This document shows, piece after piece, positions 16,564 to 25,249 of a stretch of DNA of 64,000 nt; the first letter of the stretch is position 1; each line of letters begins with the position of its first letter. Made by a program: the position numbers and the translations under genes. The notes beneath the pieces were generated by a model, which was given only the letters and a program-made list of their open reading frames with translations, did not search any database and had not been told where the DNA came from. The stretch spans positions 310,001-374,000 of the forward strand of contig NZ_CP036515.1 in the NCBI RefSeq assembly GCF_004323635.1. The letters are read 5' to 3'. The stretch is from Lichenihabitans psoromatis (GTDB lineage: Bacteria; Pseudomonadota; Alphaproteobacteria; Rhizobiales; Beijerinckiaceae).

Positions 16564-17482
16564 CGACCGGCTTTTCGGACCGGCCGGCGGCAGGAACCGC
16601 CGGCGGCTTGTCGTCGAGCCGGCGGATCAGCCGAAAGCCGATGCTTTGATCGGCAGCGCCGGTCTCGTGAGCCGTGCAGGTGTTCAGGCTCACGACACCA
16701 TCCACCGTCTCGTTACAGACGAAATATCTTGGTTTGCCGTCTCCGATCGCCATCGAGCTCGAGGTCCACTCAGCCAAGGGGCCGGACGTGTCGATCAGCC
16801 CGAGCGCATTCGGGGTAGGCACCGGCAAGGCTCCATAGGTGCCGTCAGTCAGCGCCTTGTCGGCACCCCGGATCGCGATCTGCCATTCGGGGATCGTCGG
16901 CAAGCGATAGCCCGTCAGGGTCGGTTCGATCACGGCGCGATCGATCCCCTCAGGCGGGACCGACGATCGGATCGGCTGACCGTCCTGACTGCGATAGACC
17001 GCGTCGAGCCCCTGCATCTCGCTCAGCGCATTGGCCCAGACGGCTGCGTCGCGCCACGACACGTGGGAGACGGGCTTGGCCGGATCGCTCCGGTCGCAAG
17101 CGCCACACGGGGGCTCGAATTGATAGCCGTGCAGGATGGCCCAGACCGTCACCTCGTCGAATAGGCGTGCTCGCACCTCGCCGCGCATCACGCGGTATCC
17201 AGCCGTATCGGCGTTGAACAAGGCGCGATAATCGCGCATGCCGCTGGCTCGACCCACGTAGTAACGGCCCGCCGGCACCGTATCCTCAACCACGCGCGGC
17301 TCCGGCGTCTCGGGCTTCGCGAGGGCGGGCTTTGGCTTGGCAGCCTTGAGATGCGGCTTCTGCTTGACCGTGATCGGTGGCGGATTTTGCCCCACAGCCG
17401 CGGCCTCCTTGGCCCAGGCCACGGATCCGCCGGTCGCCACGTGGAGCAGCGCCACCAGAAGAACGGACGCGAATGGCCTCAT
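16520..17482 (-). CDS. Exported formylglycine-generating-enzyme (SUMF1) fold protein
   Basis: A 320-residue protein with signal peptide MRPFASVLLVALLHVATGG (cleavage near AWAKEA), a lysine/proline linker and an FGE-sulfatase domain: KPVSHVSWRDAAVWANALSEM, GYRLPTIPEWQIAIRGA, NALGLIDTSGPLAEWTSS and SIGFRLIRRL. True FGEs use a pair of active-site cysteines; the cysteines here (GACD, FVCNE, NTCTA) are few and oddly placed, so catalytic function is uncertain and a binding role is possible. The start overlaps the aminotransferase stop by 4 bp (ATGA). The C-terminal end overlaps the DUF427 gene on the other strand. Confidence 0.78.
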   Translation of the reverse strand: MRPFASVLLVALLHVATGGSVAWAKEAAAVGQNPPPITVKQKPHLKAAKPKPALAKPETPEPRVVEDTVPAGRYYVGRASGMRDYRALFNADTAGYRVMRGEVRARLFDEVTVWAILHGYQFEPPCGACDRSDPAKPVSHVSWRDAAVWANALSEMQGLDAVYRSQDGQPIRSSVPPEGIDRAVIEPTLTGYRLPTIPEWQIAIRGADKALTDGTYGALPVPTPNALGLIDTSGPLAEWTSSSMAIGDGKPRYFVCNETVDGVVSLNTCTAHETGAADQSIGFRLIRRLDDKPPAVPAAGRSEKPVVTLPSRLSKTPRAP

Positions 17483-18660
17483 GCGGGCCGATTGTCCCGC
17501 AGGAAGGTGGCGATCCGGTCGAGCGCGATCTCGATATTGGCCGTGGAATTGGCGTAGCTGAGCCGCAGATAGCCTTCGCCATAGACCCCGAAATCCGGTC
17601 CGCCGATGGTGGCGACACCGGCCTGCTCGAGCAGCGCCGAGGCGAGCGGCTTGGCGCGCCATCCGGTCTCGGTGATGTTCGGAAAGGCATAGAACGCGCC
17701 TTTCGGCACGATGGCGCTCACACCCGGAATGGCATTGAGCCCGGCGACCGTCACGGCACGCCGGCGATCAAACTCGGCCACCATGTCGTGCGCCGCATCC
17801 TGCGGGCCCTCCAGGGCCGCGATCCCGGCCCATTGGGCGGGCGCGTTGGTGCAGGAAAAGCTATTCACGACAAGCTTTCGAGCCTTGTCGTAAAGCACCT
17901 TCGGCCAAACGCTGTAGCCCATCCGCCACCCCGTCATCGCATAGGTCTTCGACCAGCCGTCGAGAAGGATCAGCCGATCGCGGATTGCGGGATAGGACAG
18001 CAGGCTGCGATGCTCCAAGCCATCGTAGATCATCTGGCCATAAATCTCGTCCGACATGATCGCCACATCGGGAAACCGCGCGAGTCCCTCGACAAGCGCG
18101 TCGATCTCGGCCTTCGGTGTAACGCCACCGGTCGGGTTGGCGGGCGAATTCAGAATAAGCAGTCGGGTCTGCGGCGTGATGAGGCTCAGGGTTTCCTCGG
18201 CCGAAAACGCGAAGCCATTCGCCTCCCGCATCGGCACGGGAATCGGGCGTGCGCCCGTAAATTCGATCATCGAGCGATAGATCGGAAAACCCGGATCCGG
18301 ATAGAGGATGTCGGCCCCCGGTTCGCCGAACATCAGGATCGCCATGAACATCGTGACTTTGCCGCCCGGCACGATCATGACGAGATCGGGCGACACCTCG
18401 ACGCCGAGGCGGCGATGCAGGTCGGCCGCAACGGCTTCGCGAAGCGGCAGGATGCCGGTCGCTGGCGTATAGCCGTGATGGCCGTCGCGCAACGCCTTGA
18501 TGGCGGCCTCGACGATATGCGGCGGTGTCGGAAAGTCGGGCTGGCCGATACCGAGATTGACGATGCTGCGGCCCTGACGCGCCAGCTCAGTCGCGCGAGC
18601 CAGCACCGCGAAGGCGTTTTCCTCGCCGATCCGATCGAAAGCCGCGACTGTTGACAGCAA
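17479..18660 (-). CDS. Class I/II pyridoxal-phosphate aminotransferase
   Basis: A 393-residue fold-type I aminotransferase. It shows IVNLGIGQPDFPTP (substrate loop), YTPATGILPLREAVA, NSPANPTGGV (the conserved Asn-Pro region), SDEIYGQMIYDG and the PLP lysine in DGWSKTYAMTGWRMGY, then EGYLRLSYANS with the substrate-binding arginine. This is the broad aspartate/alanine aminotransferase group; the substrate is not set by sequence. I favour TTG 18660 with GGGGAGG five bases upstream over an in-frame TTG at 18690. It is the first gene of a two-gene operon with the SUMF1-fold gene. Confidence 0.9.
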   Translation of the reverse strand: MLSTVAAFDRIGEENAFAVLARATELARQGRSIVNLGIGQPDFPTPPHIVEAAIKALRDGHHGYTPATGILPLREAVAADLHRRLGVEVSPDLVMIVPGGKVTMFMAILMFGEPGADILYPDPGFPIYRSMIEFTGARPIPVPMREANGFAFSAEETLSLITPQTRLLILNSPANPTGGVTPKAEIDALVEGLARFPDVAIMSDEIYGQMIYDGLEHRSLLSYPAIRDRLILLDGWSKTYAMTGWRMGYSVWPKVLYDKARKLVVNSFSCTNAPAQWAGIAALEGPQDAAHDMVAEFDRRRAVTVAGLNAIPGVSAIVPKGAFYAFPNITETGWRAKPLASALLEQAGVATIGGPDFGVYGEGYLRLSYANSTANIEIALDRIATFLRDNRPA

Positions 18661-18738
18661 TGACGCCTCCCCGTTGTTCGTGCCGCACAATCGCGATTGA
18701 TCAGGCGGAACGCAAGCCGGATGGCGACCCGTTGAGGG

Positions 18739-20469
18739 TTAGCCGGCTGGTTCAGCCGGCGCGGTGTACCGTTGCTCGATCGCGGTTCGGATCAGCTTGC
18801 GGGCCTCGGGGATCGCGATGCCCTCATGGGCTTCGATCCCGGCGACCTCGTCGGCGAGGTCGCCGTCCTTGATCGAGCTTCGCATCCAGGTCGAAAAATC
18901 CGCGTGCTGCAGGTGATGACGATAGGTCTCCTCGTCGACACCTTCGCCGATCTGCAGAAACAGCATCAAGTTCTGCGCCCTCAGATTGAGCGCCGCATGC
19001 TGGCCGCGGAAGAAAAAACTACGATCTTCGCCGAGCGTGCCTTCCGCGTATTTCCGCGTATGGCGCTTCATCGCGTTGCGGGGTTGGTCGACGCGGACCA
19101 GAAGTGGAGGGTTGTCGGTGCGGCATTCCCAGTAATAAGCCTCGCCCCTGTCGGGCGTGCGGTCGGGCATCGGCGGGCATGGCCGCCCGAGAACCTTACT
19201 GAGGCTGTCGATCAGCCCGGCGCTGTCCCGACCGATGCAGAGCACGATGCCGATGTTGCGCAGCACCTGCTTGGCCAATGTGTCTGGATGCACGGTGACG
19301 AAAATCGCGGGGATGTGCTCGCGCAGGTTCAGCCCGTCCCCCGCATCTTCGGTGCGGGGGAGCATGTGATGCGCCTCGTCGACCAGCACCCAATGCGGCC
19401 GGCCATATTTCGCATGGATGTCGAGGACCGGTGGAAACAGGCTGGCGAAGATCTGCGGACGATCCTCGACGCTGGATGCCAACAGATTGACGCAGACGTT
19501 GTTGCCGAGCTTCCGGACCGCATCGAGGACAGGCTCGGGCGTCACGACCGTCTTCGCGTCGCCGAAGGTGACGACGTCACCAAACTGGCCGTAATCGCCT
19601 TCCGGATCGAACAGGCAAAGCTGAAAGCCCGCATCCGACAGATGCTCGAGCAGAGCCGTCGCGAGGGTGGACTTGCCGCCGCCCGAGGTGCCGGTGATGA
19701 GGACGCTGCCTCGGTCGGGGCGCAGCAGGATATCCCGCTTATCGCCCGGTGTTTCGCCAATCCGAACCGAATGGCGCAGAATTGCCGCATCGATCAGGGC
19801 AGCCTCGTCGCTGAGCCAGGTGGCTATAACTTCGGCGACGCCGGCGCCCCGTGCCGCAGCCGTCACCACATCGGCCGCATCCTTCACGGCCGGAAGCGCA
19901 TTGCCGACCGCCACGGCGCAACCACAGGTCCGCATGAACGCCAGATCATTCTCGGCATCGCCGGTCGCCACGACGTTATGGGCCGACAGGCCGAGATCCT
20001 CGAGCGCAGCGCCAAGGCCGGACGCCTTGTTGATGCCGCTCGGCAGCACCATCACGGCGCCCTTGTTGAAGATGATCTGCAAATCGAGCCCGAGGTCGCG
20101 GATCGCTTCGAGCACCGCGCCCTCGTTGGGCTCCCAGGTCGCCACGATCACCTCGCCAACCGAGAGCGGCTGGATCGACAAGCTCCGCAGCCGCTCGACG
20201 AATTCAGGTGGGGGCGGCGGCCCGAGCGGCCGCTTGTCCTTGGTGGCCGGTGTGTACAGCAAGGCACCGTTCTCGGCGACGACCCGGTCGAAGAGATCGA
20301 GGCGTGGACAGACGCGTTCAAGGTCCGGCAACTCCCGCCCCGTCACCATGATGAGGCGCCGACCGGCCTGCTTCAGGGTTTCAAGCGCCGTAACGGTCGC
20401 GCCGTCGAGCACGCCGTCATGCGCGATGGTTCCGTCGTAGTCCGTCGCCAAAGCCAGAAAATACGCCAT
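18739..20469 (-). CDS. HAD phosphatase fused to a HerA/FtsK-like P-loop ATPase
   Basis: A 576-residue two-domain protein. Residues 1-220 form a HAD-IIB phosphatase: nucleophile motif TDYDGT (D10, D12), motif II VTGR, and motif IV GDAENDLAF (170-178) followed by the AVGNA segment. Residues 235-480 form an ATPase with Walker A GTSGGGKST (260-268), FDPEGDYG (287-294, the HerA/DUF87 acidic motif) and Walker B VLVDEAHH (361-368). The last 100 residues are helical. The HAD part resembles sugar-phosphate phosphatases. Function is unknown; the fusion joins phosphate hydrolysis to a motor-like domain. I chose ATG 20469 (starting MAYFLALATDYDG); an in-frame GTG at 20517 is possible. Confidence 0.85.
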   Translation of the reverse strand: MAYFLALATDYDGTIAHDGVLDGATVTALETLKQAGRRLIMVTGRELPDLERVCPRLDLFDRVVAENGALLYTPATKDKRPLGPPPPPEFVERLRSLSIQPLSVGEVIVATWEPNEGAVLEAIRDLGLDLQIIFNKGAVMVLPSGINKASGLGAALEDLGLSAHNVVATGDAENDLAFMRTCGCAVAVGNALPAVKDAADVVTAAARGAGVAEVIATWLSDEAALIDAAILRHSVRIGETPGDKRDILLRPDRGSVLITGTSGGGKSTLATALLEHLSDAGFQLCLFDPEGDYGQFGDVVTFGDAKTVVTPEPVLDAVRKLGNNVCVNLLASSVEDRPQIFASLFPPVLDIHAKYGRPHWVLVDEAHHMLPRTEDAGDGLNLREHIPAIFVTVHPDTLAKQVLRNIGIVLCIGRDSAGLIDSLSKVLGRPCPPMPDRTPDRGEAYYWECRTDNPPLLVRVDQPRNAMKRHTRKYAEGTLGEDRSFFFRGQHAALNLRAQNLMLFLQIGEGVDEETYRHHLQHADFSTWMRSSIKDGDLADEVAGIEAHEGIAIPEARKLIRTAIEQRYTAPAEPAG

Positions 20470-20669
20470 ACGGTCCGATTCCCAGCGCGACGACTTGCGC
20501 TCGTGCATCGTCGGCACGCCATCCGAACGGGGTGATGCTCAATCCGCTCGACAGGAACCAGGGCTCGACGCAAGACGCGATGCTGCCCAGTCTGCTGTTT
20601 CTTCATGACGCGCGAGCGACGTGCGGCGAACCGATGCGGACCCGTGCCGGAATGACGCGCGGAGCAGGT

Positions 20670-20873
20670 TCAATCCCAGGTGCCGGATCGAGCGCGCCGA
20701 TCCGCTAGGGTTTCGCCAACCATGTCGATCGTCACGGACAGCGCTCGCGCCGCCGCAGGGTCCAGGCTTTCGAGATCGGCGCGAAGATAAAAAAGCGTCG
20801 TCAGAACAGTCTCCAGACGATCATCGTCGCTCATCGGCTGCGATGATTCATGCTCGGCCTCATCATCGTTCAC
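20670..20873 (-). CDS. Small acidic protein of unknown function
   Basis: About 67 residues if it starts at GTG 20873 (GGGGGA upstream), or 54 from ATG 20834. The body, DDDRLETVLTTLFYLRADLESLD then AAARALSVTIDMVGETLADR, looks like two amphipathic helices with an acidic start. No domain recognised. It sits between the HAD-ATPase gene and the amidotransferase gene and could be a small regulatory or adaptor protein. Helical amphipathicity supports it being real, but there is no decisive evidence. Confidence 0.45.
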   Translation of the reverse strand: MNDDEAEHESSQPMSDDDRLETVLTTLFYLRADLESLDPAAARALSVTIDMVGETLADRRARSGTWD

Positions 20874-21117
20874 CGCGTCTGTCCCCCGCGACCGCAATGA
20901 CTAGGCCCAAACAACCCACTGACATCATGGCGGTCCCTGCCCTCATGTGGATGAATATGCCAGCGCGATGGGCAAACTGCTATCGGAGAGAGGAACAAAC
21001 TCGTTTATCATTCGCTTGCGTTTTATTCTCACCACGAAGCGTCCGTAGGAGTGGCGCATAAGGCGCGGCACGATCTTTGCTGCCGCGTCTCCTGCCGCAA
21101 GCCGGCCTGGAGTCGCC

Positions 21118-21933
21118 TTGAACCAGAGTTTCGACATATCTTCGTCAACGACGAGCGGCTTGAAGCCTGTGCTGATCATCCTGCATCAGCCAACATCCAC
21201 GCCTGGCCGGATCGGCCGCTTGTTGCGCGGGCTGGGCTATCGGTTGGACATCCGCCGACCTGTTCTCGGAGATCCGCTCCCCGACACGATGAAACACCAT
21301 GCTGGAGCGATTATCTTCGGCGGCCCGATGAGCGCCAATGATCCGGACCCCTTTATCCGAACCGAGATCGACTGGATCAAGGTTCCGCTGCGCGAGAATG
21401 CGCCCTTTCTCGGCGTATGCCTCGGCGCGCAGATGCTTGCGTCCCACCTCGGCCAACGGATTTATCCCCATCCGGAGGGGCGCGTCGAGATCGGATATTA
21501 CCCGATCACGCCGACACCGGCAGCCGAGGCGATGTTTGGCGGCGCCTTCCCGCGGCGTGTCTACCAATGGCACAACGAAGGCTTCGACAAACCAGCCGGG
21601 GCAACACTGCTGGCGACCGGGCTCGATTTCGAATGCCAAGCGTTCTGCCACGGCCCTGCCTTCGCGGTGCAGTTTCACCCGGAGGTCACCTACGCGATGA
21701 TGTGCAAGTGGACCGTGATGGCGGCGCATCGGCTGACCGATCTTGGGGCACGCCCGGCCCGCGTGCATCTCGAGGGCTGGTTCCAATATGATGCGGCGGT
21801 GGCCCGCTGGTCCGAAGCATTTCTGCGCTCCTGGGTGTCGGGTGGGCGCGTTCCCGCACTCCCCGACCGGGCGATGCATGCGGAACATGCTTTTGCGGCG
21901 GACCCGGACGACGGCTCCGTGCTGATTCCCTAG
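21118..21933 (+). CDS. Class I glutamine amidotransferase-like protein
   Basis: A 271-residue protein with a GATase1 fold: AIIFGGPMSAND, the nucleophile elbow GVCLGAQML (Cys101), and the catalytic histidine and glutamate in AVQFHPEVTY. YQWHNEGFD matches the GMP-synthase-like subgroup. The C-terminal 70 residues go beyond the domain and are specific to this group. The amide acceptor and partner synthetase are unknown; related proteins act alone, for example as gamma-glutamyl hydrolases. The TTG start has GGAG upstream. It is convergent with the MscS gene. Confidence 0.86.
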   Translation: MNQSFDISSSTTSGLKPVLIILHQPTSTPGRIGRLLRGLGYRLDIRRPVLGDPLPDTMKHHAGAIIFGGPMSANDPDPFIRTEIDWIKVPLRENAPFLGVCLGAQMLASHLGQRIYPHPEGRVEIGYYPITPTPAAEAMFGGAFPRRVYQWHNEGFDKPAGATLLATGLDFECQAFCHGPAFAVQFHPEVTYAMMCKWTVMAAHRLTDLGARPARVHLEGWFQYDAAVARWSEAFLRSWVSGGRVPALPDRAMHAEHAFAADPDDGSVLIP

Positions 21934-21938
21934 GCCAC

Positions 21939-21955
21939 GCGAGACAAGGTCTCGC
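21939..21955. terminator. Weak bidirectional hairpin between convergent genes
   Basis: GCGAGAC and GTCTCGC form a 7-bp stem around AAG, in the 24-bp gap between the stops of the amidotransferase and MscS genes. There is no U-tract in either direction, so its action as an intrinsic terminator is doubtful. Confidence 0.35.
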
Positions 21956-21957
21956 CG

Positions 21958-24399
21958 TCAGTCGTTGGCGGCGGCCCGTTGCTTCTGCGGCATCTCGCTG
22001 ACCTTGGCCGAGAGCCAAGCATCGAGCTTGTCGAGCGCCGGACTGGTGACCACCGGAGGCGGTGCGGGCACTCCGATGCCGATTGCCATAAAGCCTTTGT
22101 GGATCTCGAAAAGCAGATCGCTCGTGATCCGCTGCGACATCTCGACATCCTCGATGAAGCACATGAGCTCAAGCTTCATATTGGCTTCGCCGATCGACGC
22201 AAACACCACCTGCGGTGACGGAATGGACAAAATATGATCGTGGTCTTTCGCGGCTCCGATCAGGATGTCGCGGATCTGCTCGGGGTCGACCGCGATACCG
22301 ACTGTGAATGGAATTCTGATCCGGCCAACATGGTCGTTCCGCAACCAGTTCTTGACGACGCCGCTCACCAGATTGGCGTTTGGGACAATCACGGTCGCGC
22401 GATCGAAGGTCTCGATCTCGGTCGACCGCACGTTGATGCGCCGCACATAGCCTTGCTCGTCGCCCACCACCACCCAATCGCCAACGCGGATCGCCCGCTC
22501 CCACAGGAGGATCAGGCCGGACACGAAGTTGTTTACGATCGACTGCAAGCCGAAACCAATACCGACCGACAAGGCGCCGGCGACGATCGCGAGTCGCTCG
22601 ACACTCAAACCGAGTTGGCTGAGCCCGAGCGACACCGCCACCAGGAAGCCGAGATAGCCGAGACTCGTCTTGATCGAATTCTGCAGCCCGGTGTCGAGCC
22701 GCGTGTGCGGCAGGAACTTGACCTCGAGCCAGCGTTGAACGGCGCGGGTGACGCCGATGCCGCCGAGAAACAGCACGATCGCGATGGCGATCGAGGATGG
22801 CGAGATCGTCACGTCGCCGATCGAGAAGCCGAAGAAAGCAGCCTGGACGGTCGACAGCATGTCGCCCGATTCAATCCGCCATGGCGCGAGAGCCAGCAGG
22901 ATCGCGATCGTGATCAGCACGACCCGAATAGCGCCGCTCAACAAAATGCCGATCAGATCGAGCGAATCGCGCCGTAAGCCGAGCGTCTGCGTCATGGCGC
23001 GCCCAAGCCGATGGTTGGGCAGGAACCCGGTCTCGATCCCCTCGTCGGTCAGCGTCAGCAACATGTAGAGCAGGATGCCGATCGCTGTGACGACCGCAAT
23101 CTGCAGGACCAGAAAGGCCGCAAAAGCGATGAACCCGGTCAGCAGCGCCGAGACCAGAATGGCAATTAACAGCCAGAACAGCAGGCGCAGCGGATTGGAC
23201 CAATCGCGTCCGGCCGTCTTCGCCCGCGGCGCCTTATCGGACGCATCGCTTGGCCCGAGCCCAAGCCGCTCCAAGGTCAGCAGGATCATGCCGGTCGCCG
23301 CGGCGGTCAGGAGCCCGCGCGACGCGATGGCGGTCGGGAGGCCGACCGAGATCGTGTCGTTGAGGGCTTCGACGAAACGCGTCAGAGCCACAATCGAACT
23401 GACGGCGATGACGAGATTGTAGAGGCGGATGGCGCCATTGTCGCTGATCGGCGGCAGGCGCCAGTTGCGACGGCGTGGCGACAGGAAACCTCTCGCGAGC
23501 CCCACATTGATGGCGACGATCAGCACGGCGCGGACGAAGGCCGATGCCATTCCTTGCAGCCGCGCGTTCAGAAGATCAAAGCCGATCAGCAAAGCCCCGA
23601 TCAACATCAGAGCCATGATCGGGACGACGGCGGTCACGAACGCCACCCAGAGCGCCGCCGAAACCTTCCGCAGGCGTGAGGGGCCGACCGTATCGGTGTG
23701 ACGCGCCGACACGCGTCGTCCGATCCGCTGGGCCGGTTCGTAAGCCGCCGCGATCAAGACCAAAAGGGCAATCACCACGGCGAGTTGCCAAGGCTCGATC
23801 TTTGCGGCGACGCCGGCATACCAATCCTGCGCCAGAAATCCGATCGCGCGGGCATCGGACGGCAATTCCGAGACGACCGGAATCCACAATCGTGGATCGA
23901 GCAAGCTGTAGGATTGGGCCAGCACCGACCGCGTGAACAGGCCACGACGCAGCGAACTCACCGTCGTTTCGAGCTGCGTGCTCTGGACGATCAGAACTTT
24001 GGCGCGTTTCAGGGTCGCGTCGAGGTCGTTGTAGAGCTTTTCCTGCGCGACCCGGTCGGCCGTAATGTCCGGCGACTCGGGCGCCGCTTTGGCGTCGGGC
24101 TTGGGACCAAGCTGAGCCAAGCGCGCTTTGGCGGCTTCGGCGCGCGGGGTCAATTCCGTCACGACCGCCTGAAGATCCGTCGCGACAGGGTCGATATCGT
24201 TTCGCAGCTTCTGCAACGCGGCATCGGACACATTGCTGCGCGTCAGAGCCGCTTCGATCTGGTCGAGCGTATTCTTAGCCGTATCGAGACGCGCGATGGG
24301 TGTTGCGGCCGGCGCCGACCCTTCCTGAGCCGACGCGACGAACCCCGAAACGAGGCACGCCAGGAGCGACAGGATGAGCAGAAGGGAGGAACGTTGCAA
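21958..24399 (-). CDS. Large MscS-type mechanosensitive channel with DUF3772 domain
   Basis: An 813-residue inner-membrane channel. A signal peptide (MQRSSLLLILSLLACLVSGF from the TTG start) leads into a periplasmic helical DUF3772-like domain (about 30-185), then about eleven hydrophobic helices and the MscS core: the pore helix SVERLAIVAGALSVGIGFGL with QSIVNNFVSGLILL, the beta domain RVGDWVVVGDEQGYVRRI and the C-terminal domain. It opens under membrane tension in osmotic downshock. The length fits MscK/YbiO-like extended members. The start is uncertain: TTG 24399 gives a good signal peptide, while GTG 24435 extends it by 12 residues without a ribosome site. Confidence 0.9.
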   Translation of the reverse strand: MQRSSLLLILSLLACLVSGFVASAQEGSAPAATPIARLDTAKNTLDQIEAALTRSNVSDAALQKLRNDIDPVATDLQAVVTELTPRAEAAKARLAQLGPKPDAKAAPESPDITADRVAQEKLYNDLDATLKRAKVLIVQSTQLETTVSSLRRGLFTRSVLAQSYSLLDPRLWIPVVSELPSDARAIGFLAQDWYAGVAAKIEPWQLAVVIALLVLIAAAYEPAQRIGRRVSARHTDTVGPSRLRKVSAALWVAFVTAVVPIMALMLIGALLIGFDLLNARLQGMASAFVRAVLIVAINVGLARGFLSPRRRNWRLPPISDNGAIRLYNLVIAVSSIVALTRFVEALNDTISVGLPTAIASRGLLTAAATGMILLTLERLGLGPSDASDKAPRAKTAGRDWSNPLRLLFWLLIAILVSALLTGFIAFAAFLVLQIAVVTAIGILLYMLLTLTDEGIETGFLPNHRLGRAMTQTLGLRRDSLDLIGILLSGAIRVVLITIAILLALAPWRIESGDMLSTVQAAFFGFSIGDVTISPSSIAIAIVLFLGGIGVTRAVQRWLEVKFLPHTRLDTGLQNSIKTSLGYLGFLVAVSLGLSQLGLSVERLAIVAGALSVGIGFGLQSIVNNFVSGLILLWERAIRVGDWVVVGDEQGYVRRINVRSTEIETFDRATVIVPNANLVSGVVKNWLRNDHVGRIRIPFTVGIAVDPEQIRDILIGAAKDHDHILSIPSPQVVFASIGEANMKLELMCFIEDVEMSQRITSDLLFEIHKGFMAIGIGVPAPPPVVTSPALDKLDAWLSAKVSEMPQKQRAAAND

Positions 24400-24501
24400 G
24401 GCACATCCATGACTGAGACGCGCGGCTTGCGCCACGATGACGCGACACGCGGGAGAGACCCTCCGCTTAAAACCTGCTCAATCGGGCGATCTTGCGACCG
24501 T

Positions 24502-25158
24502 TCACCCTTTTGGCGCAACCGAAACGACCAGCGCTTCGACGCTGGGCAGAATGTTTTGCACCAGCACGGCGACGCCCGCCTCGTTGGGATGGAGACCATC
24601 GGCGAGCTTGAGCTGCGGGTTTTGCGCGACGCCGTTGAGGAAAAACGGATAGAGCGGAACCCCGTGTTGTTGCGCCAAGGCCGGATAGATGGCTTGAAAC
24701 TCATCGCCATATTGCTTCCCGAGGCTTGGGAGAGCCATCATTCCGGTGAGCAACACTTTTATTCCCCGCGCTTGGAGGCGGGTGATGATCGTGTCGAGCG
24801 TCTGCTTGGTCGTGGCCGCGCTGAGGCCGCGCAGCATGTTGTTGGCCCCGAGTTCCAGGATCACGGCATCGGTGCCATCCGGCACCGACCAGTCGAGCCG
24901 CTGCAGGCCGCCCTCCGCCGTATCGCCCGACACCCCGGCATTGGCGACCGTCACGTCGAGGCCGCGCGCCTGCAGCGCTTTTTGCAGGACGGCTGGAAAA
25001 GCCGCATCGGCCGGCAACATGTATCCAGCCGAGAGGCTATCGCCGAGCGCCACCACCTGCACGGGCCGTCCTGCCGCCTCCGCGGTCGAGGGATGCGCGG
25101 AAGCCGCACCAGAAACGAGGAGCACGACAAACGCGCGCAGCGCCTGACATATCGCCAA
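24502..25158 (-). CDS. Exported arylesterase / TesA-like SGNH hydrolase
   Basis: A 218-residue SGNH (GDSL) hydrolase. Block I is VVALGDSLSAGY with the catalytic serine, block II includes NAGVSGDTAEGG, block III ILELGANNMLRG, and block V LADGLHPNEAGVAVL with the catalytic Asp-His pair. TesA-like enzymes cleave acyl-CoA and aryl esters in the periplasm. A signal peptide covers the region from LRAFVVLLVSGAASA. I place the start at TTG 25158 because the longer frame (ATG 25251) overlaps the divergent ABC gene start. It is divergent from the FtsX-type ABC transporter, a pairing common in proteobacteria. Confidence 0.88.
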   Translation of the reverse strand: MAICQALRAFVVLLVSGAASAHPSTAEAAGRPVQVVALGDSLSAGYMLPADAAFPAVLQKALQARGLDVTVANAGVSGDTAEGGLQRLDWSVPDGTDAVILELGANNMLRGLSAATTKQTLDTIITRLQARGIKVLLTGMMALPSLGKQYGDEFQAIYPALAQQHGVPLYPFFLNGVAQNPQLKLADGLHPNEAGVAVLVQNILPSVEALVVSVAPKG

Positions 25159-25249
25159 GGCTCCCCCATATGGGACACGAGCCGATCGGACGGCCGCGCT
25201 CCCGCACGGGATCGAAGCGGGGCGAGAGGATGCGGCAGGACAGGATGGC

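Noticed and set aside
18739..20469. HerA-like ATPase as part of a HerA-Sir2/DUF4297 or HerA-NurA system
   Set aside because: Neither a nuclease nor a Sir2-type partner is adjacent. The N-terminal HAD domain is not known from those systems.
18772..20535. Long open frame of 587 codons on the plus strand opposite the HAD-ATPase gene
   Set aside because: It is antisense to a protein with clear domains, lacks recognisable motifs, and is a common by-product of GC-rich codon use. The same applies to long antisense frames at 2615-3961, 23698-25272 and 27472-28947.
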